From: Zarea fungicola
Taxonomy: Eukaryota > Ascomycota > Sordariomycetes > Hypocreales > Cordycipitaceae
NCBI GenBank assembly: GCA_900169235.1
Contig: FWCC01000719.1
Coordinates: 1-11,192 of the forward strand
DNA length: 11,192 nucleotides
Direction: 5' to 3'
How positions within the stretch are numbered: the first letter of the stretch is position 1; each line of letters begins with the position of its first letter. The position numbers and the translations under genes are program-made. Below the pieces are notes generated by a model. That model saw only the letters and a program-made list of their open reading frames with translations, had not been told where the DNA came from and did not search any database. Of the stretch, positions 1-8,104 are shown one piece after another.

Positions 1-61
1 ATTAATTAAATTTATTTGTGGTTATTATGAGAGAATTTCCTCGCTGGCAGTATTGCAATTT

Positions 62-98
62 GGTGGCTCCCAAGTGGGGTGGCTCTCAGGTGGGTGGC
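62..98. repeat. 16-bp tandem repeat, about 2.3 copies
   Basis: The unit GGTGGCTCYCARGTGG occurs at 62-77 and 78-93, followed by a partial third copy (GTGGC) at 94-98. The two full copies differ at two positions only, one C/T and one A/G, both transitions. No coding frame of recognisable function covers it. Confidence 0.75.
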
Positions 99-182
99 CT
101 ACGTTAATGCCTAGTTCGGGGTCTGTCTCTCGTACCTGGTCATTGTTCGGTTGTCAGTCATGTCATCAACAAGCCGAGGAAC

Positions 183-218
183 ACCCACTTCCCGACTCGT
201 CTCAGCACTCACTTCCCG
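183..218. repeat. 12-bp direct repeat, 24-bp period
   Basis: ACYCACTTCCCG is present at 183-194 and again at 207-218. The copies differ by one C/T transition. The bases between them are not repeated. Confidence 0.55.
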
Positions 219-221
219 GAC

Positions 222-255
222 ACAAATTGCGAATTAAGACAAATTGTGAATTAAC
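222..255. repeat. 17-bp tandem duplication
   Basis: ACAAATTGCGAATTAAG (222-238) is followed directly by ACAAATTGTGAATTAAC (239-255). They differ by a C-to-T change at a CpG and by the last base. Each unit contains AATT-GYG-AATT, itself an inverted repeat with a 3-nt spacer. Confidence 0.8.
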
Positions 256-1639
256 GGCACAGATTTATTCCGCTCAAGGAATGAATCGGGTGTAGCACGG
301 CTTGCCTGGGCGTTTAGGCGAGCATCGTTGGAATATTGAATGGCGGGGTTACAAAGGCCCCGTACCTTCTGAATTGCCCCCGTATCATTCAATCGGCGTC
401 GTGAGATGGTGATTACGTCTAGCAATCCTGCTGGAAGACATATTCACAGGATGTACCAGTACAACAAGACAAGGCTTGCCTCTTCATGACGCAGAATCGC
501 GGTGCTTCCAAACTGAGTAGTGCCATGAGATATCTAGGATAATCGGTTGTTTGTGAGATATGAGTTACATTGGTGGGCTTAGCATGGCGCACCGTCCTTT
601 TGGCCCACCAGCAAGAAAACCACACCCCAGCTGCCGCAGCACACCCCTAGCCTACTCTGGTAAAGGCCCTGGTGATCCTAGTCCGCATCTTCTACCTTCG
701 TTCAAACTCTGGGCCGAGAATCTTGCTTTCTATGATGAGCTGGAAGCTTGCGGTTGCCCCCAGCGGCCTCGGTTTCTTATTATTATTTTTGGGCAGGCCA
801 CAAAATACACTAGCAGGGGGGCTTGTCCCGGGCACAGCCCAAGAGCGCCGACTTCCCTGGAAGGGCTGAGCAGCGGGGAGCTGTCACCAGTCTCTTGGAG
901 GCGGCCGGTCTGTCAATTAACGAATCTGGGACTGTCGGGGTGCAGGTGGTGTTTTCTCTCTCTTGTATCTTGGACCGGCAACAAGCTAATTGAAAGATCA
1001 ATTGGCTGATGACTGCAGAGTTCCACTTTATGCATTAAAGTCACAATGAAACTGGAAAAACTCACCGCGCAACCGGGCGGTAGCCTTGACCATGAGTGCT
1101 GCACCCCCTAATGTGGCTTTGGGGACTGCAGCAACAATCTGGCATGCTCGGTAGTTGCCCCTTGCTAATTTATGTCTACCAATATTTGTATGGCACACCA
1201 ACTACTGAACAGCAAGGCCGTTTTTTTTTCAACTTATCCATGGCCCGGAGGGATATATATCAAATTATTCACGCTTGCGAAAGAGAGCTTTCTACTGGCA
1301 GTACTGGCGATTCTGGCTGTCCCGTATGAAGTGATGGTGACGCATAATGCCACAATCCTCTACTCTCAAAACCCCTACAGTGCTCTTAGACGAAGGGACG
1401 GGTGTTCTCCTGGCGATGGAGCCCTGGCGGCCTCTCATCTCTCTGTTTGTTTACCTCTTGGTATGATACCATGATAATGAGGTGGGACTGGGGTTTGTTC
1501 TGGGTCCCATACATGCGCGGATGTTATTCTTCCCAGAAGGTGAGAAACCCGCTTCGTAAAGCCGTCAGTGGCGGGCCTAGATTCTGCAACGAGGTCTGCA
1601 AGAACATCCGCTGGCTCGACCCCTGTCCCGCTGTGTGAA
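256..1639. other. Non-coding stretch, no recognisable gene
   Basis: Nothing here matches a protein or RNA family that I know. The longest ATG-initiated frames are 560-1009 (149 codons, Pro/Ser/Gly-rich) and 1172-1474 (100 codons, with a short hydrophobic run near its middle). Both lack domains and lie in DNA of ordinary composition, and their lengths are compatible with chance. A degenerate 9-bp triplet repeat (TACTGGCAG, TACTGGCGA, TTCTGGCTG) lies at 1303-1329 and a T9 run at 1221-1229. Confidence 0.5.
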
Positions 1640-3057
1640 GGAATATGTGGTACGGAGGTAAAATAATTTAAACCCGCATTTTACTGAGTCTACTTATGCT
1701 AGATATGTATACTCAGAAGCCTCTTTTGTTACGTTGTCACGGGTTTGGTTCGCCGGGTGAGTCTGTACAGTCCTGGAGGGGACAGAAAAATAAAAAATAA
1801 AAAAGTATTTGGCGTAGGCTGAAATAGGCAGCAGAAGAGAGAAAAAAACGCCACGAATTAAATAATCATTTTGTTAAAAAGAAATAAGCATGTCTAAAAG
1901 CACTGCACATACGCCACTCCGTAGCTGCGCTCTCTAAAGTGAGACACCCCATGGCCATGCGACAGCAACGTTGGTCAGCTTTTGACTGGCACAATCTATG
2001 CAAAACGGTGTGAATCCCTGCTCCAACGACTAATTCACACGCCAGTCGGGCGGATCCAACTATTTCTCAGCACGAGAGGACCAGACTCGGAGCTCTGTTG
2101 CAGGTGAAACCAGCTGCGCGGTATTGCCTTGGGTAGCGGATCAACCAGTTTTAGCTTCTCAGCTTAAGGCCAATCTAGATCACTATGTGGGAATATAAAT
2201 ATTTTTATGACTTAGCCGGACTTACAGGCCATCACAAGGTCCAGTGTGGGGATGGCAGAAACTCGGGAATGGTGCAGCGGCAGTCATTGTGACACGCGAG
2301 AGAATATCACCCAGTTAAAAGACAATGACTAATGTTCTTTGTTAGATATCTCCTTCATTAGCATGGTGGACTTGGAGCCGATCTTACGACCCATGGCGGT
2401 ACGTTCATTGATGCCACTATCTACTCCGGCCACTAGAAACGCCTCCCAAAATACCCGGCTGGCTAAAAAGACTAACTAAGAGTACACTGCTTGATTTTAG
2501 TTCTGACATTACCTGGGCTTACTCTATTTGTTGGGCGGCTATTTCGGATTGCTAGATAGAAATCTTACTGATGTGCTTACTAGAGCATGAATTAGAGATG
2601 GCGATATTGCAACACGCCCTAATAGAAACTCAACAATGCATGATGAACTACACGATTCGGTGAAGACCGAGCGGTGCAAACATGTTTGGCACAGCCCCCA
2701 AGCTGCTGCTTGGCTCAATTATGCAGCAGCAACCAATGACCATTTTCCTGGGCTGATATTACGACTGTCTTGGTGAATTGCGACTCGCTCGGCCCAGTTT
2801 ATATCCGGCACCTGTTAAGTACCTGGCGGGACGGTGACGGGGCAGCTGTGAACCTTGGTGCCAAGTCAAATTGCATGGTTATGTGACTGATGCACGTATG
2901 GGCAGGGAGTTGCCCAGCATGACCTCTCGATGATGTGCGTCAGGCAAAAACTGGTGTGGTATTGGGTATCGACTCCCGGTGCACTCGTCCACCAAACTGA
3001 CCAGGGTTGGCCCGGAAGATGTGCGATCCATGCGCCACGTCTTTTTGTAACTAGCTG
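1640..3057. other. Stop-dense non-coding stretch
   Basis: No frame on either strand stays open for about 60 codons anywhere in these 1.4 kb, although such frames are common elsewhere in the window. An A-rich run of the (A)nT type lies at 1786-1804. An 8-bp inverted repeat (GCTGCTGC at 2702-2709, GCAGCAGC at 2723-2730) is present. My hand count of 2161-2700 gives about 40 TpA against 45 ApT, a ratio near 0.9, which is not a decisive repeat-induced point mutation signature. No tRNA or rRNA is recognisable. Confidence 0.5.
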
Positions 3058-4390
3058 GTGAAATTATGTCAACGAAACGCCAAGCAGGGATGGCTCTCGG
3101 ACACTAAAGAAAGTCTCCGAAAAAAAAAAAAAAGGGCAGGACTGTCAGCACAGAGAGCGAGGCAAGAAAAAGGGGGAAAGAAGAACAGGAACATGGAGAA
3201 AGGAATAGATATATTGAAATTGCATAGAAGATTTATGTTCTAGAAGTCATTGGCTCCAGCTGGATCTATTGCGAGTCGTGGTATCGCTGGGATTACGCTT
3301 GAATACGAGGCTGTTCGCGTCACAGGAGCGGTGGGCTGCGAACCTTTTAGTGCCTACCTACTGACGATTGATGGTTCACTGTCTCAAAGTGACGACATTA
3401 ATAATTTAAATAATTAGTTAGCCTTCTTTTCTTCTTTTCTCACCAAAAGAAAAAGCTTGGCAGAGGACCAGGGGGCCTGGAGAGCCCGGTGAGAAAACGA
3501 GTGCACGCCAAACGGTTGACAGGGATTATCCTCGGGAAATGTGCCAATATGGCATTAAAATCTGGGAGCCAGGTGGCAGTGACAATGAAATTGACTTGTG
3601 TGGCGGGCATACTACCTGTGTATAAGCCGGTTGACAGCAACTAGGCTACCAGTGTGCCCGGGTCTTTGTAGCAAACTGAGTTGGCCTTCTCCGTCTGTTA
3701 TAATGCTTGGTAGCGGCCGGCGATGGACGGAAAACAGCTGCAAAGCCCTAGCTAAACCTCTCATCTTCAGGCTATAGGCTATCCCAGGGTCATGCTCCTG
3801 GTGCATCGCAGTTACGGTCATTCTTCGCATGTTTGGAATTATCCCTGAAACAAACCGTTAGACTTTTTTTGTCAAAATGTTTCTCTGGTCCATACTGCTT
3901 TCAATGTGATATTACTGCGTTTATCCTGTGGAAGAGAGCGTCGGTGGAAGCTGAATTACTTGCTCTTTCTCATCCTTTGTCTGGCTCTACCTAACTTTCA
4001 GCGCCTGGCAAAGCGCTACAGGTCGGTCTGTGTCCACTAACGTCTCGACAAAGTCTTTTTCCGCAGTGGGGTGCTTTTGGTAGACGGCGCATCTCTAATT
4101 GGCTTCTACGTCAGTTAACGTGGAGCGCGTATGAGCCACAGACTCATTGTATTGTGTATGTTTCGCATAGATTGACATATCTCTCAGTTTGATGGCAAGA
4201 GTACTAAAATCGCCATAATTAAATCTCTTCTTCCGCTGGCGAGCCGCCACGACGTTTCAAAGCCAAAAAACCTGCCATCTAACAGACAAGACAGGTCGAG
4301 GTGTGCCAGCCTGCCTACTAGATCGCGCCCTACGGCTGGTGGCTACCCGCTTCTATCCGCTTTTGATCGCATGCCGGGGCCACCTGACTA
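3058..4390. other. Non-coding stretch with A14 and a polypurine run
   Basis: An A14 tract lies at 3120-3133 and an uninterrupted 22-base purine run at 3164-3185 (A/G, with a central GGGGG). A 7-bp inverted repeat (TTCTTTT at 3432-3438, AAAAGAA at 3445-3451) follows. The short open frames that cross this region have no recognisable domain. The purine run resembles a retroelement polypurine tract in composition only; no LTR end could be placed beside it. Confidence 0.45.
3120..3133. repeat. A14 homopolymer tract
   Basis: Fourteen consecutive A on the plus strand, followed by GGGCAGG. I looked for a target-site duplication on each side, as expected for a poly(A)-ended retroelement, and found none. 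Confidence 0.9.
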
Positions 4391-4392
4391 GA

Positions 4393-4755
4393 CTCGTCGT
4401 GGATAGAACCGGCCGAGTCTGTGGTGGGGGACGGGCTCTACTGGACAGGGGTAGTGCTGGGTTTGGTCAACTGCGACGGGAGGCTTCATCAGGACACAGT
4501 ATTTTCTACCATGAGGCTTGGTTTTCGGCTGTTGGGATTTAATTTACAAATCATGCAAGCCTTGGTTTACTTCCACCGCGTGCTCAAAAAATTATGCGGA
4601 CCCGGCGGAAGTTTTATGGCAGAGAAGAAGAAAGAGCTAGACATCTACTATCTAAAGAGGTAGTTTTAAACGCGGCTTTATTTTTTCGGTCTGATAACGG
4701 CGCCCAGTTCTTCTTTTGGCGGTATATGCTAGGATGGCCCTAGAAATACTGAACT
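4393..4755 (+). pseudogene. Possible decayed LTR-retrotransposon integrase fragment (Ty3/gypsy-like)
   Basis: In one plus-strand frame, LVVDR (4393-4407) resembles the VVDRLTK-type block of gypsy integrases. Further on, SDNGAQF (4690-4710) resembles the conserved block around the second catalytic Asp. After it come a FW pair (4714-4719), then LG (4729-4734), then Lys and Thr separated by stop codons, in roughly the order and spacing of gypsy integrases. In-frame stops occur after 4542, at 4741-4743 and at 4750-4752. The distance between the two blocks (about 290 bp) is more than twice the usual, so an insertion or coincidence must be invoked. No reverse transcriptase YxDD, RNase H block or zinc finger was found in place. 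If real, this is an inactive fragment; a chance match is quite possible. Confidence 0.25.
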
Positions 4756-4759
4756 GGCT

Positions 4760-7270
4760 CTTTTATGTGCGCCATATCTCTCTTGGCTTGATGCTCGGGG
4801 CCGTTTGACCGCAACTAGTGGCTGAAGACGCGAGCCTGGCAGGGGCGTCCTGAATGGACAGGGGTGCGCCTATGGAACGTCAGTTATACCCATCACTTTC
4901 TTATCACTTGTAGCTTTACACCTGGCGCAGGCCGGACCAGCTACCGCCGCCACCGGTCGTGTGCCAGTCGGAAGAGTCATGCTTTGTACTATTCCGTTTC
5001 TGGGAATCTGGGTACATATTGTGCTTGGTCTGCCAAAAGCATGAGGCATTTCCATTGTTAGTCGGGCGGGCTGGGGGGTATATTTATTTGACAAGTCGGA
5101 ATGCAGCGCTTGCATGACCAACGCCGACCCGAAAAGCACCCTTCACGGAGTACCACGGAGAAAAAAAAAGATCTTCTACTAACAAGCCTAGAGTATTGTA
5201 GGATATCAAAATACTATCATTACAACATATTTAGTCTCAAAAACAAACCCTTGAACTTGAAACCACGGCATTGTGCGCAGTACTGGGGCGGACAATTGTG
5301 GCAGCCGGGAGGGTAAGCAAACCGACTTTGATGCTCCTCCGAGACTTTTTCAAGATAAGGCTAGTTATTATGCGACCATTGTAATTCATGTATTCACCGT
5401 AGTTTTGCCTCTTTCTTTCTTCCTCCTGCTTTGCAATCCAGCCAGTGCAGCTTATAGTCGCATAATGAAAGGGCAGGAGGGGTGTGAGAAATTAAGCCGC
5501 AATAACGTTGTTATTGTGCGAGAGACACTCCCTATGCACCCTCTAAAATCCGGGGACATGTAGGCTTGTCTTTGCCGGCGGCTGAAGAGGTGTGTGGCAG
5601 ATTATGCAGTGAATGCGGGAGCGCGGATGTGCCGCAGATGTATGGACGACCGAGCACTCTCCTCCGTCAAACCCGGCAACTGTGGTAGCGGGCTGTGGAC
5701 CAATACTTACCGACCCAATTGCAGTTCTTGTGGCCATCTTCCTCTTCAGTGGCTGTTCCAGAGGCTTTTGACGGAGGACGATACATATCACCTTTGCTTC
5801 TTTCGAGTCTTGCCACATATGAAGCTTCTTCGGCCGGCATAATCAGGAGCCATTGAGTGACAGGGTAGAGCAGGGTAGGGCAGTAACCGGAAAACTTTTA
5901 AGAGCGCACGGTTTCCCTGTATTTTGGTTGTAAAATCAAGTTCCTTCTTTGCTCACGCTTTCTGCCCCTCTCAGCATTCCTGCAAAACTCTCCTGAAAGA
6001 CCTTGCACGCTGCTCCCAACGATTCACGTCCGAGGAACTAACAGTCTCACTTCGCCAAAAAGAAAGAAAGCTTTGTCATTTAATTATTCCACAAAATGGG
6101 CTTGTCTTTTCAAGATATCATTGGTCTTGTGACGCTCATCATTAACTTCCTTAGTCTCTGCCTTTGCCTCCCGCCTTCTGTCTGGGACTGGTTCAAGCTA
6201 TTTATTCGGTGGATGAATAGTAACATACGGTCGCGACATATGACTGCTGAAGGTATTGCTGCATGCCAGACAAACACAGACGGGGTGCAAAAGTACACTG
6301 TAATAACCTTGTTGCTTTTAGGAAACCGTGAAGTGGACCGGCAGTGGCTGCCTCCACCTGCTTCCCATTAAATTGCCAGCGACCGTTGTACTTTTGCGGA
6401 GTCTGGTTCGCGAGTGGTGCCTACAAGGGCCAGTAGCGTATACGGTGAATACGGCGCATAAGGTTCGCATATTCGCACACGACTACGTAGGAAGATTGCA
6501 CGAAGCGATGATTCGTTTCTACAGGGCTGGTAGGAATGCTTAGAGAGTTTAAACGTGGATTTTCAATGAGAATGAGAACAGAAGACAGGCCGGAATGAGA
6601 ATAAATACAGTTTTTCTACGAGAATACGCAAAAAAGGAGGCAGACAGGTTTAGATAGATAGGCCTGAAAATTGACCGGAAGAAAATAAGGGAAAAAAACC
6701 CTGAATTATGTATGTCCGAAGCAAATGGCAGGGCAGGTTCATTGACACTTGGCAAGGAGGGTATAGTTGACATGCGGGTTGGGAGAGCTGGATGCAGGCC
6801 TGCAGATGAATGCATATATCGCCCAGCCGCCAACCGGCTACTTAACCAGAGGCGTAAATGTTGGTTTTCTTGGGGGGGTATGGTTAGCAGATATAGCAAT
6901 GAAGCCCCAAGACTGTTGGGGAGCACATACACATCACCACTGCGTACCAGTACTTTCAGAAACGTCGAGATATTCCGGGACTTTGTGAGCGAAAAAAAAT
7001 TTTTGGCTAAGCTCAGCAAGCCTGAGACATGCCGGACAAACAACCAGAACCTTGGCCCTGGCAATTGATGGCTGGGCGCCGAGTCCTCAGCCACCACGCC
7101 AACTGCAGATTTACCCCTGTCTGCTTATACCAGTAACATGCTAGTGTTAGTAAGAAGCAATGTCCGCTATTTTATTTTATTTTCGCTCTTTTCTTAGGTC
7201 GGTATTTCCCTGCACGCTTCTTCCAGGCCGGGGAATGTGGGTAGATTCGAGACAGGGCAGTATAATGAAC
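4760..7270. other. Non-coding stretch, no recognisable gene
   Basis: Frames here are short, and many need a GTG or TTG start. The longest, on the minus strand from 7097 to 6549, is open for 182 codons, but its first ATG is at 6815, leaving 88 codons with a hydrophobic C-terminal half and no known domain. A plus-strand frame at 5273-5563 encodes a hydrophobic run but has no ATG before it. AATGAGAA occurs three times between 6565 and 6602. No RNA gene is visible. Confidence 0.45.
5861..5883. repeat. 10-bp tandem repeat, 2.3 copies
   Basis: CAGGGTAGAG (5861-5870), CAGGGTAGGG (5871-5880), then CAG. The two full copies differ by one A/G transition. The motif resembles a telomere-type GGGTA word, but it is too short and irregular to be called an interstitial telomere. 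Confidence 0.7.
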
Positions 7271-7275
7271 CCATG

Positions 7276-7324
7276 AAAGTTGACTCGTTTCTTTTTTTAT
7301 TATGAAAAAAGCCCTGTCAACTTT
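7276..7324. repeat. Two-tier hairpin (9-bp outer stem, 7-bp inner stem)
   Basis: AAAGTTGAC (7276-7284) pairs with GTCAACTTT (7316-7324). Inside it, CTTTTTT (7291-7297) pairs with AAAAAAG (7305-7311), leaving a 7-nt loop and a 6/4-nt internal loop. A separate GACAGGGC/GCCCTGTC pair (7251-7258 with 7311-7318) competes for the 3' arm. The outer and inner stems are collinear, so a single extended hairpin can form in DNA or RNA. Confidence 0.6.
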
Positions 7325-7328
7325 TGCC

Positions 7329-7344
7329 GCTCAAATGCTCAAAT
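7329..7344. repeat. 8-bp perfect tandem repeat
   Basis: GCTCAAAT occurs twice without a gap (7329-7336 and 7337-7344), between the two hairpins on either side. Confidence 0.8.
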
Positions 7345-7348
7345 GAAT

Positions 7349-7371
7349 TGGAAATTGAGAACCAATTTCCA
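7349..7371. repeat. 9-bp stem, 5-nt loop hairpin
   Basis: TGGAAATTG (7349-7357) and CAATTTCCA (7363-7371) are exact reverse complements around AGAAC. A third, shorter hairpin follows at 7390-7404 (GTGGAA, loop GCT, TTCCAC). Confidence 0.75.
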
Positions 7372-7389
7372 GATGTATTCGGCGAGATG

Positions 7390-7404
7390 GTGGAAGCTTT
7401 CCAC
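7390..7404. repeat. 6-bp stem, 3-nt loop hairpin
   Basis: GTGGAA and TTCCAC flank GCT, with an AAGCTT site in the middle. This is the third hairpin in 130 bp. A single 6-bp stem has little weight by itself. Confidence 0.5.
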
Positions 7405-8104
7405 TCCGAGGTGAAACACTGCAAAATAAACGAGAGGTGAACTGAGTGACGGGAAATTAATTTTTCATCATCGGCTTATGAGCTCCACGTGACAAAGCCA
7501 TTTGCAGACAGGGGCGGTCGGCGGAAGCTGAAGCCTTGAAGCGAGAAGGGATGACAGGAAGGTTGCGGGGTGTGAATATCTAGCGGGGTGATAACTGGCA
7601 GGTTGGGTGTACCTAACTCATATGTTGTGTTGCATTTCACGTGCATAACGCCGGATGCATGTAGTAGGATACACACAAACACTGCATAAAGGAGGCGGAT
7701 AAAAGTCGGGCGAGGGCGAGGGCAAGGCTGGGGGGAATGAAGTGCAGACATGATCCACCCAAGTGCAGTATGAGCTGACCAGCTTGTAGCAATTTTGATG
7801 TAGCTGAAAAAAGAATGGCGCGTTGCTCGTAATAAGACCGCCCTCTGCACGGGACCTCAGATCTTGGTTCAAAGTACAAGAGCACAAAAGGATGTCATCT
7901 CTAGCAAAGCACGGGCAGAGTCGATTAACCAGGCTGGTATATCGGATTCTCGCCATATCCGAATGCTGCTGGTGGCCAAGCTCGATACTCAATGACTAGT
8001 GGTCAGTGTGCAGCTGTCGACATGCAGATGTGATGCCTTTGGGAACAAAGGGCCAACAGTGCCACCGTTTCCAATTTACTAATTCTGTTCTGCAGTCTGT
8101 CCCA
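7405..8104. other. Region downstream of the DAO-like gene, no separate gene supported
   Basis: This stretch lies beyond the stop codon of the minus-strand oxidoreductase and probably includes its 3' UTR. Two overlapping minus-strand frames of 124 codons (7850-7476 and 7992-7618) are open but show no domain; the second opens with TTG. A G/C-rich purine-biased patch lies at about 7700-7740. No second gene can be defended from sequence alone. Confidence 0.45.
8036..8051 (-). other. Small hairpin in the probable 3' UTR of the DAO-like gene
   Basis: CCTTTG (8036-8041) and CAAAGG (8046-8051) form a perfect 6-bp stem around a 4-nt loop. The loop reads TTCC in the transcribed minus-strand orientation and GGAA on the plus strand. 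The hairpin lies about 55 nt beyond the TAA stop codon of the oxidoreductase. It could be a 3' UTR structural element, but a 6-bp stem is also common by chance. No canonical AATAAA is visible on the minus strand between 7900 and 8104. Confidence 0.25.

Noticed and set aside
560..1009. A 149-codon ATG frame on the plus strand
   Set aside because: It has no domain, a low-complexity Pro/Ser/Gly make-up and no promoter or intron signals, and its length is plausible by chance in a window of this size.
2161..2700. Repeat-induced point mutation signature
   Set aside because: The hand-counted TpA/ApT ratio of about 0.9 is borderline and the region is not strongly AT-rich. A full dinucleotide computation is needed before claiming it.
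2966..3016. A plus-strand stretch (WVSTPGALVHQTD) faintly like a Copia protease WVLDSGA block
   Set aside because: The catalytic Asp is restored only by assuming a frameshift, nothing downstream fits, and it is too far from the integrase-like motifs.
3164..3185. A 22-base purine run resembling a retroelement polypurine tract
   Set aside because: No LTR terminus starts beside it, and it lies upstream rather than downstream of the integrase-like motifs on the same strand.
5273..5563. A plus-strand frame with a hydrophobic, signal-peptide-like stretch
   Set aside because: It needs a GTG start; the hydrophobic run precedes the first ATG, and no intron was found that would supply a start.
5594..5842. 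A Cys-rich frame with a CMDD run, considered as a reverse transcriptase YxDD motif or zinc finger
   Set aside because: It opens with GTG, the flanking reverse transcriptase blocks are absent, and the Cys spacing fits no zinc-knuckle pattern.
6549..7097. A 182-codon minus-strand frame, the longest outside the oxidoreductase
   Set aside because: It opens with GTG. The first ATG at 6815 leaves 88 codons with no known domain, and a chance frame of this length is not improbable.
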